Origin: JALZKA01 sp963725035
Lineage (GTDB): Bacteria > Actinomycetota > Thermoleophilia > Solirubrobacterales > 70-9
Length of the DNA stretch: 64,000 bases
Direction of reading: 5' to 3'
NCBI GenBank assembly: GCA_963725035.1
Contig: CAVRWX010000017.1
Location: 26,705-90,704 of the forward strand
Shown: positions 27,535 through 35,232 of the stretch, one piece after another
Numbering within the stretch: the first letter of the stretch is position 1
How the letters are laid out: each line of letters begins with the position of its first letter
Program-made: the position numbers and the translations under genes
Notes under the pieces: model-generated
What the model was told of the DNA's origin: nothing
The model's database searches: none
Seen by the model: only the letters and a program-made list of their open reading frames with translations

Positions 27535-28488
27535 TCATGTAACCCCGGCCTCCGTCAGCTCGAGAGTCTTACCGTCGGCATCCAGCTTTGCTGTGGCGCC
27601 AAGCGGGATCGCCGCCATGTGCTTGCCGTGCCCGACCGGCACGTTCGCGATCGCCGGGATCCCAAGTGGCGCGATCAGCTCGTCGAGGATCTCCTCCATC
27701 GAGAGCATCGACTCCGGCTCCTCGGGGACCGTGAGCGGCTTGAGGTCGACGTTCGTCCCGAAGACGAAGCCCTTCGCGTTGTCGAGCTTCCCCGCGCGGA
27801 TCAGGTGGTTGAGCGCCGTGTCGACCAGGTAGGTCTCCGTGAACAGGTCCTCGACCATCACGATGCAGCCGTCCGTGTCGACCTCATACGGGGTGCCGAT
27901 GCTCGAGCACAGGAGAGTGAGGCACCCACCCACGATCGGCGCCTCGACCTTGCCCGCGCCGACGGTGAGCACGTACGGGTTCTCGGGGTCCTCGAACACG
28001 CGGCCCAGCGGCTCGGGCTCAAAAGCGCGATGGAACCACTCCTCGGTCTCCTTCGTGAGCTCATCCTTCTTACGCGTGAACCGCATGAAGTTCGGACCGT
28101 AGAAGGAGACCCAGCCCTTGTACTTCGCGAGCGCGAGGTGCAGGGCCGTGATGTCTGAGAAGCCGCAGACGATGCGCGGGTCGCCCACGGTGTCCCAATC
28201 GACGAGGTGGAGCATCCGGGCGACGCCATAGCCGCCCGCCATCGTGTGGACCATGTCGATGCCGGGCTCGGAGAGGGCCCACTGCAGGTCCTCGGCTCGC
28301 TCCTCGTCCGTCCCCGCGAGGTAGCCGTGAACGTTGCGGTGGTTCGGCCCGAAGACGACCTCGTGGCCCCTCTTTGAGAAGTAGTCGGTGGCCTGCTCCA
28401 ACTCGGAGCGGGTCTGGGTCGGGCCGGACGGTGCGACCACGGCGATCGTCGCGTTCTCCGGCAGGGCAGGCGGCTTGATCCTGGTCAT
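27535..28488 (-). CDS. S66 family peptidase (LD-carboxypeptidase/MccF-like, 317 aa)
   Basis: Cytosolic serine peptidase family containing murein LD-carboxypeptidase LdcA and the microcin C7 self-immunity protein MccF. Visible features: N-terminal IAVVAPSGPT, MAGGYGVARMLHLVDWD, nucleophile motif CGFSDITALH (GxSD, Ser about 117), catalytic Glu in MVEDLFTETYLVD, and catalytic His in VPVGHGKH. ATG 28488 overlaps the TetR stop by 4 bp. In this operon, between kce and a peptide importer, cleavage of an unusual amide or C-terminal residue on imported peptides is more likely than wall recycling; that is inference. Confidence 0.92.
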   Translation of the reverse strand: MTRIKPPALPENATIAVVAPSGPTQTRSELEQATDYFSKRGHEVVFGPNHRNVHGYLAGTDEERAEDLQWALSEPGIDMVHTMAGGYGVARMLHLVDWDTVGDPRIVCGFSDITALHLALAKYKGWVSFYGPNFMRFTRKKDELTKETEEWFHRAFEPEPLGRVFEDPENPYVLTVGAGKVEAPIVGGCLTLLCSSIGTPYEVDTDGCIVMVEDLFTETYLVDTALNHLIRAGKLDNAKGFVFGTNVDLKPLTVPEEPESMLSMEEILDELIAPLGIPAIANVPVGHGKHMAAIPLGATAKLDADGKTLELTEAGVT

Positions 28489-29138
28489 CGCGTCGCCTCG
28501 GCGATCAGTTCGGGTGCCGCGCCCAGCGAGGAGAGAACGAGCTCGACCTGCAGGTCGGCGACCTCATCCAGGGCGAGGGGGCCGTTCGGGTCGAACCAGA
28601 GCGCAACGCCGGTGCAGGCAAGGAGCGTCGAGTACATCGCGACCTTCGGGTTCGAGACGCGCAGCGAGCCGTCCCGTACTCCGCCCTGGGTCGCCTTGAT
28701 GAAGATGTCCTGGTACGCGTCGCGCTGGGCGATGAGGCGCTTCCGAGCTGCCGGCCCGAGAGCGCGAATCTCCGAATCGGTCACGAACGCGGCCCTCGTG
28801 TTGAGCCCGTGGAAGACGACGTGCTCGCGCACCGCCGCGGCGAGCTTCAGCGCCGGGCTCGGCTGAGCTGCCATCGCTGCCTCGAGCTTCTCGGTAAGGC
28901 GATCCATGAAGTCGTCCTGGAGGTGAACCAGGAGCGCTTCCTTCGAGGGATACCAGTGGTAGATCGCCGCGGGCTGAATGCCGGCGGCCGACGCGATCGC
29001 GCGCATCGACGTGGCGTGGTATCCGAGGCGCGCGAAGAGGTCGAGCGCCACAGCGTGGATGTCCTCGCGGGTCGCGGGGCCGCGCTGGCGCGAAGTGCGC
29101 CGGTCGCCGCGGGGGGCAACTGTCGCCGCGTCAGCCAA
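28485..29138 (-). CDS. TetR family transcriptional regulator (217 aa)
   Basis: N-terminal TetR DNA-binding domain: AVALDLFARLGYHATSMRAIASAAG followed by the recognition helix and IYHWYPSKEALLVHL (about residues 30-72). The helical ligand domain follows, with DSEIRALGPAARKRLIAQRDAY, resembling the fatty-acid/acyl-CoA-responsive TetR_N/KstR2-like subgroup. Start is TTG, overlapping the kce stop by 8 bp. Encoded inside the operon it probably regulates; its ligand may be a CoA thioester produced by Kce. Possible operator at 31503-31517. Confidence 0.9.
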   Translation of the reverse strand: MADAATVAPRGDRRTSRQRGPATREDIHAVALDLFARLGYHATSMRAIASAAGIQPAAIYHWYPSKEALLVHLQDDFMDRLTEKLEAAMAAQPSPALKLAAAVREHVVFHGLNTRAAFVTDSEIRALGPAARKRLIAQRDAYQDIFIKATQGGVRDGSLRVSNPKVAMYSTLLACTGVALWFDPNGPLALDEVADLQVELVLSSLGAAPELIAEATR

Positions 29139-29958
29139 GCCCCAGGAGCTCCTTCGCCTGGTCCTGGGTCGCCACCGCGCGGCCGAGCGAACGGGTCATG
29201 TCACAGGCCATCTCGACCAGCGCGCCATTCGAGGGAGCAAGCACGCCCTTCTCGATGTAGGCGACGTCTTCAAGTCCTGTTCGGATCCCCGGCGCGCCCT
29301 TGAGGAGGGCGAGGCCGAGCATGCGGCGGTGGTGGCGCCCGATGCAGGTGACGGTCCAGAACGCTTCGGGTGGGAGCGGCCGGAGCATGGCGTCGAGCGC
29401 CTCAGGCGAGGCGTCGATCCCGCCCGGCACTCCGAAGACGAGGTTGATCCGCATCGGTCCCGGGATCACACCATCCTCGAGCCACTTCACGGCGCTCACC
29501 ACGTGCCCGACGTCGAAGACCTCGACCTCCAACGCGATGCCCTCGTCCTGCGCGCGCTTGGCGATCCCCCGTCCCGCCGGCGGCGGCGTGATGAAGGTCT
29601 CGTCGCCGAAGTTCATGGAGCCAGACTCGACGCCCGAGATGTCGGGCTTTGCCTCGAGACCAGTGGTGCGCTCCTCGATCGTCATGTCGTTAGAGCCGCC
29701 CGTCGAGACCATGGTCAGGACCGGGCTCGCAGCGCGGATGCGGTCGATCACGTCGACGAAGAGCTCAGGCCTTCCTGACGGCGTGCCGTCGTCTTCGCGG
29801 ACGTGAAGGTGAACGATGGTCGCGCCGGCCTCCGCCGCCTCGATCGCGGAGTCGGCGATCTCCTCGGTCGTGTACGGGATGTTCGGGTTGTTCTCCCTGA
29901 ACACGTCGGCGCCGGTGATCGCGCAGGTGACGACAACGGGGTCTGAGTTCCAGCTCAT
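29131..29958 (-). CDS. kce: 3-keto-5-aminohexanoate cleavage enzyme (BKACE/DUF849 family, 275 aa)
   Basis: Zn-dependent beta-keto acid cleavage enzyme: 3-keto-5-aminohexanoate + acetyl-CoA gives acetoacetate + 3-aminobutyryl-CoA. The sequence begins with the family hallmark AITGADVFRENNPNIPYTTE, then IVHLHVREDDGTPS (metal-binding HxH), STGGSNDMTIEERT, SGSMNFGDE, LEVEVFDVGHV, and IGRHHRRMLGLALLKGAPGIRTGLED. Its immediate partner is kdd, which makes the substrate. Other BKACE members use different beta-keto acids, so the exact substrate rests on the kdd context. Start ATG overlaps the hotdog gene stop by 4 bp. Confidence 0.9.
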   Translation of the reverse strand: MSWNSDPVVVTCAITGADVFRENNPNIPYTTEEIADSAIEAAEAGATIVHLHVREDDGTPSGRPELFVDVIDRIRAASPVLTMVSTGGSNDMTIEERTTGLEAKPDISGVESGSMNFGDETFITPPPAGRGIAKRAQDEGIALEVEVFDVGHVVSAVKWLEDGVIPGPMRINLVFGVPGGIDASPEALDAMLRPLPPEAFWTVTCIGRHHRRMLGLALLKGAPGIRTGLEDVAYIEKGVLAPSNGALVEMACDMTRSLGRAVATQDQAKELLGLG

Positions 29959-30338
29959 GCGTCTCCCTCCTCAAGAGCGGTGCGCTCCTCGTCGGTGATC
30001 GGGCGGGACGCGCGGCGCTCCGGGTCCCACAGGACGATCCCGAACTCAGCCTCGACCAGCGCTTCTCCGGCTGCATCGATGATGCGCTCACGCGTCTTCA
30101 CGCTCGACGTCCCCAGCTCGGCGACCTCGCACTCGACCATGACCGAGCCCATCGCCGGATCGATCTCGCCCTGATACGAGACCGTGCAGCGCCCGACGAC
30201 GTACTCGTCGCGGCTGATGCCGCGCTGGGCCAAGAAAGCGTCCCGTCCCTCTTCGAGATATGTCAGGACGACAGGGTGGTTCACGTGTCCGAGGGCATCC
30301 AGGTCGCGCCAGCGCATCTGCACCTCGTGACTGCTCAC
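29955..30338 (-). CDS. Hotdog-fold acyl-CoA thioesterase-like protein (127 aa)
   Basis: Single-domain 4HBT-type hotdog protein. MRWRDLDALGHVNHPVVLTYLEEGRD contains the D-x(6)-HVN motif of YbgC/FadM-like thioesterases (Asp about 14, His-Val-Asn about 18-20), then VGRCTVSYQGEID and SSVKTRERI. It sits between kdd and kce with 4-bp overlaps on both sides. In the fermentation pathway the next enzyme, 3-aminobutyryl-CoA ammonia lyase (Kal), is also a small hotdog protein. This gene might take that step or release CoA from an intermediate, but its active-site motif is that of a thioesterase. Confidence 0.85.
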   Translation of the reverse strand: MSSHEVQMRWRDLDALGHVNHPVVLTYLEEGRDAFLAQRGISRDEYVVGRCTVSYQGEIDPAMGSVMVECEVAELGTSSVKTRERIIDAAGEALVEAEFGIVLWDPERRASRPITDEERTALEEGDA

Positions 30339-31390
30339 GCCGCAGCCCTCAGTTCGATGCCCATTGCTTCACGCAGCCCCCGGTTCCGGCGCACGAGGTC
30401 GAGCGCGTAGTCGCCGTGGTCAGGCGAGAAGCCGCTTCCGATCACCATTCGCGCGTCCGAGGAGAGCCCGTCGGACGTGAGGGCAGCGGTGCCGAAGTTC
30501 GTCGCCATCGAGAAGAACAGGATCCGTCCGCCCGGCGCAGTGGCCAGGATCGCGGCGGCCTCGCATCCGGTCGCGTTCACGACGACCACAGTGAGGTCTG
30601 CCGGCGGCGCCCCCGCAGCCCGAATCGCCTCATGAGCTCCGAGGGGGTCGCGCAGGTCCGTGGCGACGCCGATGTCGGCGAGGCCGTGCTCGCAGGTGCG
30701 AGTGACGACGTCGCGGTCTACGTCGACGACGGTCAAGGTGGACGCAAGGGAGGCGTCCCGAGCAGCGGCGAGCGCGAGCTTGCCCGCGTGGCCTCCCCCA
30801 AGCACGCACACGCTTCCGCCGACCGGCACCAGGTCGCGGGTGTGAGATGCCGCTGCACAAACGTCCAACACCTCGAGTGCCTTCTCGAGCGTGAGATCGG
30901 CCGGTCGCTCGGTCCACGCCGCGCTCGCGCAGATGTACGCCGTACCGCGGACGCCGACCTGCGGGGATGCCGGATCGATGTCGGTGACCGCGTCGAGGCG
31001 TAGCGGCGTGAGGGTGAGCGAGGCGAGGGTTACGACCTCGGCGCCGAGCTCCGGAGAGTCGGGGAACTCTGCGCCGACGGCGCTGGCGGTGCCGGTCAGG
31101 ATCCCGCCAGAGTCGGTCACGGGGTTGTGCATCTTGCCCCGCTCGGCGACGATCTCAAGGATGCGGGCCGCCATCGCATCGGCGTCGCCCCCTGTGCTTT
31201 CGGCGATCTGGCGGTGCGAGGTGGAGTCGAGGCAAAGGCGCTCGACCGCGATCTCGAGCTCGTGCGGGCGGACGGGGCCGGACGGATCGAGCCTCTCGGC
31301 GGGCTGCGGAAGGAAGCCCGGCGGCGCGACGACGCGGTCGGCGCCGACCTCGAGTGCGATCTCCACTCCGTGCGTCTCCCTGATCTTCAT
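30335..31390 (-). CDS. kdd: L-erythro-3,5-diaminohexanoate dehydrogenase (351 aa)
   Basis: NAD(P)-dependent oxidative deamination of 3,5-diaminohexanoate to 3-keto-5-aminohexanoate (EC 1.4.1.11), the step before Kce in the lysine fermentation pathway. Recognised by the family wording: PPGFLPQPAERLD near the N-terminus, LDSTSHRQIAESTGGDADAM, ERGKMHNPVTDSGGILTGT, VTLASLTLTPLRLDAVTDID, Rossmann motif VCVLGGGHAGKLALAAARD, and GGRILFFSMATNFGTAALTSDG with GSGFSPDHGDYALDLVRR. Start ATG 31390. First gene of the operon; no kamA or kamDE (aminomutases) occur in the window, so the diaminohexanoate must come from elsewhere. Confidence 0.9.
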   Translation of the reverse strand: MKIRETHGVEIALEVGADRVVAPPGFLPQPAERLDPSGPVRPHELEIAVERLCLDSTSHRQIAESTGGDADAMAARILEIVAERGKMHNPVTDSGGILTGTASAVGAEFPDSPELGAEVVTLASLTLTPLRLDAVTDIDPASPQVGVRGTAYICASAAWTERPADLTLEKALEVLDVCAAASHTRDLVPVGGSVCVLGGGHAGKLALAAARDASLASTLTVVDVDRDVVTRTCEHGLADIGVATDLRDPLGAHEAIRAAGAPPADLTVVVVNATGCEAAAILATAPGGRILFFSMATNFGTAALTSDGLSSDARMVIGSGFSPDHGDYALDLVRRNRGLREAMGIELRAAA

Positions 31391-31502
31391 GAACGGTCGT
31401 TAGGAAGCTATTCCGGACCTCCCCTATCCGTCAATGGGCACATTCGTCGGAACTTTCCGCACGTCGTTGGCCATTCCGCGCACGGGGGACCGAGCCCAGG
31501 CG

Positions 31503-31517
31503 TGGGGTCTGACCCCA
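31503..31517. promoter_or_regulatory. 15-bp palindrome between kdd and the deacetylase gene
   Basis: TGGGGTC-T-GACCCCA has perfect 7-bp arms around one central base, in the 147-bp divergent intergenic region. The size suits a TetR dimer site, and a TetR gene lies in the kdd operon. GGGGTC(A/T)GACCCC is also a motif I recall as a dispersed REP-like palindrome in other bacterial genomes, so it may be mobile-repeat residue instead. Confidence 0.4.
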
Positions 31518-31537
31518 AGCGTGCTATCGATACGCGG

Positions 31538-32608
31538 ATGGGGGTCTCGATGCCCGTCGTCTGGAGCGATAGCCACCGGCTGCACGAGCCGGGCGGCGAG
31601 GTCTACGTTGGCGTCCGCACGCCCGGCACCGAGCTTCCCGATCGCGCCGAACGGATCCGCGCGGAGCTCGAGGCATCCGGAACCCGCATCACGCCGGCGG
31701 CCGACCATCCGGACGCCGAGGCGCTCGCGCTGCATGACCCCGCGATGGTCGAGTACCTCCGCACCGCATGGGATGACTGGCAGGCGAGCGGGCTTGCCGA
31801 GAACCCGGGCCAGGACCGGGTGGTGCCCTATCTCTTCCCCCACCCCGGCCTGGTCGGCGGGCATCGCTTCGAGCCGGCGACCCACATGGCCGCCCGCGCT
31901 GGGACCTTCTGCTTCGACACGATGACCCTGATCGGCCCCGGGACCTGGAAGGCGGCGCGGGCCGCCGTTGACGTCGCGCTGACAGCAGCCGACCTCGTCA
32001 TCGCGGGCGAGCGGGCCGCATACGCGCTGTGTCGCCCGCCGGGCCATCACGTGACGCGCAACGCGTTCGGCGGCTCGTGTTACCTGAACAACGCCGCGGA
32101 GGCGGCGGCCCGCCTGCGCTATGCGTTGGGAGAACCGGTCGCGCTCATCGACATCGACGCCCATCACGGCAACGGCGCCCAGTCGATCTTCTGGGAGGAC
32201 GGCTCCGTCTTGTCTGGCTCGGTCCACGTGGATCCCGCGGCCGGGTGGTTTCCGCACTTCCTCGGGTTCGCCGGCGAGACCGGAGACGGAGAGGGCGTTG
32301 GGGCGAACCTGAACGTGCCCCTGGACCCCGGCGCGGGCGATCACGCGTGGGTGGGCGCCATCGAGACTCTCGTTTCGTGGGTGACCGACCGGGGGTGCCG
32401 GGCGCTGGTGGTCGCGCTGGGGGTTGACGCCGCCGGCGCGGATCCCGAGGCACCATTGGCGGTGACCGCCGGCGGCTTCTTCGCGGCCGGCCGCATGCTC
32501 GCCGTGACGCACGTCCCGACCGTCTTCGTCCAGGAGGGTGGCTACGTCCTGGACCAGGTGGGAACTCTGGTCGCCGAGGCCCTGACGGGCTTCGAATCGG
32601 CGGCCTAG
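31538..32608 (+). CDS. Histone-deacetylase-superfamily / acetylpolyamine amidohydrolase-like protein
   Basis: Zn-dependent deacetylase of the arginase/HDAC fold. LHEPGGEVYVGVRTPGTELPDR at the start is typical of acetylpolyamine amidohydrolases (APAH). The catalytic region RPPGHHVTRNAFGG (tandem His about 165) is followed by SCYLNNAAEAA, IDIDAHHGNGAQSIFW (metal Asp/His about 202-206), GVDAAGADPEAPL (metal Asp) and VQEGGYVLD. Length (352-356 aa) matches APAH. ATG 31538 or 31550 could start it; 31550 gives MPVVWSDSHRLHEP. Divergent from kdd. Expected substrates are N-acetylated diamines or polyamines, and acetyl-lysine or acetyl-beta-lysine are conceivable. Confidence 0.88.
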   Translation: MGVSMPVVWSDSHRLHEPGGEVYVGVRTPGTELPDRAERIRAELEASGTRITPAADHPDAEALALHDPAMVEYLRTAWDDWQASGLAENPGQDRVVPYLFPHPGLVGGHRFEPATHMAARAGTFCFDTMTLIGPGTWKAARAAVDVALTAADLVIAGERAAYALCRPPGHHVTRNAFGGSCYLNNAAEAAARLRYALGEPVALIDIDAHHGNGAQSIFWEDGSVLSGSVHVDPAAGWFPHFLGFAGETGDGEGVGANLNVPLDPGAGDHAWVGAIETLVSWVTDRGCRALVVALGVDAAGADPEAPLAVTAGGFFAAGRMLAVTHVPTVFVQEGGYVLDQVGTLVAEALTGFESAA

Positions 32609-32611
32609 AAT
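32606..32611 (+). promoter_or_regulatory. Putative -10 box of a leaderless protease transcript
   Basis: TAGAAT lies 6 nt before GTG 32618 and shares its TAG with the stop of the deacetylase gene. CTGACG at 32582-32587 could serve as a weak -35 with an 18-bp spacer. No Shine-Dalgarno sequence is present between the box and the start codon. Confidence 0.45.
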
Positions 32612-32617
32612 GGCTCC

Positions 32618-33586
32618 GTGGCGGTCAGAGCGCACTGCCGGGTGGGACTAGCGGCGACGGCTGCATCGGCCGTGGCGACGGCCACGCTGATGGCATTAGC
32701 GGCGGCGGCTCTTGCGTCGCCCGCATCGCACGACCGGGATCTGAGCTCAGGAAACGCAGGCAGCGGGGCGGCTCGCTATTGGACACGTGAGCGCATGCGC
32801 GAAGCCGAGCCACGAAAACTTCGCCGGGCCGGGGCCTCCACCCCGAGGGTCGCAGCGCCCCAGCCCGCTGGAGCGCCGGGCTCGATCCCGCCAAGTGAAC
32901 CTCGACCCTCCACCATGCGGCTCGGCGAGGACTACGGGACCTTCCAGGTCGAGGATCCGAAGGCGCGCCCGGCTCGAATGACCGGGAAGGTCTTCGCGCG
33001 TGATGAGAGCGGGAACTACTCCTGCTCGGCGACGGTGGTGAACTCGTCCACGGAGAAGGTCATCTTCACCGCTGCCCACTGCGTCCGCACCAAGCGCTGG
33101 GGCTGGGCGGAGAAGTTCACCTTCATCCCCGCGTACAACAGAGGCAACAAGCCATTCGGCAAATGGGAGTGGGAGTCGCTCTATGTGCCCGCCGGCTGGT
33201 CCAGCCTCAAGTACGACTACGCGGCCGTCTCGCTCCAGCGCAGGAACGGCAAGAAGATCGAGGACAAGGTGGGTGGCGCGGGGCTTGTATGGAACTACAA
33301 CCTCGACTCCGAGTACCTGGCGTTCGGGTACCCCTCCAACTACTTCAATGGCCAGCGGATGATGGGCTGCTTCTCGGACCTCAAAGACGTGGATGGCAAT
33401 AACGATCCGGCACCAATTGGAATCAAGTGCCGGATGGCCAGCGGCGCAAGCGGGGGTGGATGGCTCAGGAACAACCACCTGGCCTCGGTTGCGAGCTACG
33501 GGTACGACAACGACCCGAACACGCTCTACGGGCCTTACTTCACAGAACGCGCGAAGAAGTTCCTCGACTGGGTCGAGCGCCATTGA
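32618..33586 (+). CDS. Secreted trypsin-like (V8/S1B-type) serine protease (322 aa)
   Basis: GTG start. Signal peptide (ATAASAVATATLMALAAAALA), then a Pro/Arg-rich propeptide-like region (about 45-105) and a chymotrypsin-fold domain. Catalytic triad: His in TAAHC (about 152), Asp in KYDYAAVSL (about 199), Ser in GASGGGW (about 278). The motifs SCSATVVNSSTEKVIFTAAHC and YGPYF near the end are like V8-type glutamyl endopeptidases. Exported endopeptidase; substrate preference unknown. Confidence 0.9.
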   Translation: MAVRAHCRVGLAATAASAVATATLMALAAAALASPASHDRDLSSGNAGSGAARYWTRERMREAEPRKLRRAGASTPRVAAPQPAGAPGSIPPSEPRPSTMRLGEDYGTFQVEDPKARPARMTGKVFARDESGNYSCSATVVNSSTEKVIFTAAHCVRTKRWGWAEKFTFIPAYNRGNKPFGKWEWESLYVPAGWSSLKYDYAAVSLQRRNGKKIEDKVGGAGLVWNYNLDSEYLAFGYPSNYFNGQRMMGCFSDLKDVDGNNDPAPIGIKCRMASGASGGGWLRNNHLASVASYGYDNDPNTLYGPYFTERAKKFLDWVERH

Positions 33587-33589
33587 CGC

Positions 33590-33595
33590 GATAAT
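33590..33595 (+). promoter_or_regulatory. Putative -10 box of a leaderless MBL-hydrolase transcript
   Basis: GATAAT lies 6 nt before ATG 33602, immediately after the protease stop. It is the fourth example in the window of a -10-like hexamer at this exact distance from a start codon without a ribosome-binding site. Confidence 0.4.
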
Positions 33596-33601
33596 CGGCG
33601 G

Positions 33602-34462
33602 ATGGAAGTCCTCGAGCCGAGCGACGGCATCCTCGCTTTCTATGACGGGCGCCATGAGGGCGCGACCCTCGACGGAGCAGATTGGGTGGAGTACGACCTC
33701 GTCCTGGGACTTGCGAGCTACGCGATCGTCGAGGGCGACTCCGCACTCGTCTATGACACCCACACGTCCCCCGACCGCGGCGAGTTCGTTCGCGCCGAGC
33801 TCGCGCGACGGGGCGTCAGCGACTTCGAGGTCGTGCTGAGCCACTGGCACCTCGACCACATCGCGGGCGCTGGCGCCTTTGCGGATTGCGAGGTCATCGC
33901 GACCGAGCGGACAGCCGAGCACCTGACGGCAAACCGGGAGGCGATCGAGAGCGGCCGCCTCAGCGGGCCGCCGCCGATCGATTCGGTCGTGACGCCGACG
34001 CACACGTTCAGCGAGCAGCTCTCGCTCACGATCGGCTCGCGCGAGGTGGAACTCATTCACTTCAACATCCACTCCGACGACGCGGCCGTCCTGTGGCTGC
34101 CGGGCGAGCGGATCCTCTTCGCCGGTGACACGCTGGAGGACACCGTCACCTACGTGGACGAGCCCGAGTCCTTCGATACCCATCTCGCAGAGCTCGATCG
34201 GCTCGCCGAACTCGGACCCGAGCAGATCCTCCCGGCACACGGCGATCCGGACGTGATCGCGAACGGGGGCTACCCGCGCGGGTTCATCGGGGCAACGCAG
34301 GCGTACATCCGCCGCCTGGTCGAGAGCCGCAACGACGAGAGTCTGCGCGATCTTCCGCTGCGCGAGTTCGTCGCGGAGCAGCTCGCCGAAGGGACGCTCG
34401 TCTTCCACGCGCCCTACGAGACGGTCCACCGCGACAACGTGGCCAAGGTGGCAGCCGCGTGA
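33602..34462 (+). CDS. MBL-fold metallo-hydrolase (286 aa)
   Basis: Metallo-beta-lactamase fold. The Zn motif HxHxDH appears as SHWHLDHIAG (about residues 81-86), FAGDTLEDTV gives the bridging Asp, and LPAHGDPD gives the last His. The C-terminal helix extension (about 230-286) is typical of glyoxalase II-like or RNase Z-unrelated MBL hydrolases. Overlaps the next gene by 4 bp (GTGA). Substrate unknown; a thioester or lactone is possible. Confidence 0.9.
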   Translation: MEVLEPSDGILAFYDGRHEGATLDGADWVEYDLVLGLASYAIVEGDSALVYDTHTSPDRGEFVRAELARRGVSDFEVVLSHWHLDHIAGAGAFADCEVIATERTAEHLTANREAIESGRLSGPPPIDSVVTPTHTFSEQLSLTIGSREVELIHFNIHSDDAAVLWLPGERILFAGDTLEDTVTYVDEPESFDTHLAELDRLAELGPEQILPAHGDPDVIANGGYPRGFIGATQAYIRRLVESRNDESLRDLPLREFVAEQLAEGTLVFHAPYETVHRDNVAKVAAA

Positions 34463-35196
34463 AGCCGGTCAGGATCGGCTGCTCGGGCTGGGTCTACAAG
34501 GACTGGCGCGGCGCGTTCTATCCCGAGAAGCTGCCCCAGCGCCTCTGGCTCGAGCACTACTCGTCCGTCTACGACACGGTCGAGATCAACAACACCTTCT
34601 ACCGCCTCCCCACCGAGGCGGCCGTCAAGGGCTGGGCCGAACAAACGCCGGACGGCTTCGAGTTCGCGGTCAAGGGCGGCCGGTACACGACCCACATCAA
34701 GCGTCTTCTCAGCTTCGACAAGTACTCGACGCGGTTCTTCAAGGCGCTGGAGCCGCTTGAGAAGACGGGCAAGCTCGCGGTCGTCCTCTGGCAGTTGCCG
34801 CCGAACTTCAAGCAGGACCTCGAGCGACTCGAGACGGCCCTCGACGTCCTGGACAACCGGCCCGCGCGCCACTGCTTCGAGTTCCGCAACGAGACGTGGT
34901 TTGCGAAGGACACCTACGACCTCCTACGCGCGCACGACGCGGCGCTGGTGACCGGCGACGATCCGCGCTTTCCGTTCGTGACGCGCGAGGTGACGGCCTC
35001 GTGGGCGTACATCCGCTTCCACCGCGGCGCACATGGCATCCGCGGCGAGTACACGCCGGGCGAGATCGACACCTGGCGCCGGCGCATCGCCGCCTGGCGG
35101 CGGAAGACGGACGTCTACGGCTACTTCAACAACGACTTCGAAGGCTTCGCTCCCGACAACGCGCGTCAGCTCGCGTCTTCGTTTCGCCGGGTTTAA
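34459..35196 (+). CDS. DUF72 domain-containing protein (245 aa)
   Basis: GTG start overlapping the MBL gene. Conserved DUF72 (YecE-like, TIM-barrel) segments: RIGCSGWVYKDWRGAFYPE, YDTVEINNTFYRLP, FEFAVKGGRYTTHIKRL, VVLWQLPPNF, ARHCFEFRNETWF, and AYIRFHRGAHG, ending with DVYGYFNNDFEGFAPDNAR. Widespread cytosolic family of uncertain biochemical role. Coupled translation with the MBL gene suggests the two act together. Confidence 0.92.
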   Translation: MKPVRIGCSGWVYKDWRGAFYPEKLPQRLWLEHYSSVYDTVEINNTFYRLPTEAAVKGWAEQTPDGFEFAVKGGRYTTHIKRLLSFDKYSTRFFKALEPLEKTGKLAVVLWQLPPNFKQDLERLETALDVLDNRPARHCFEFRNETWFAKDTYDLLRAHDAALVTGDDPRFPFVTREVTASWAYIRFHRGAHGIRGEYTPGEIDTWRRRIAAWRRKTDVYGYFNNDFEGFAPDNARQLASSFRRV

Positions 35197-35232
35197 GATG
35201 CGTCGGCCAACGACGGCAATGACGGCTCGGGT

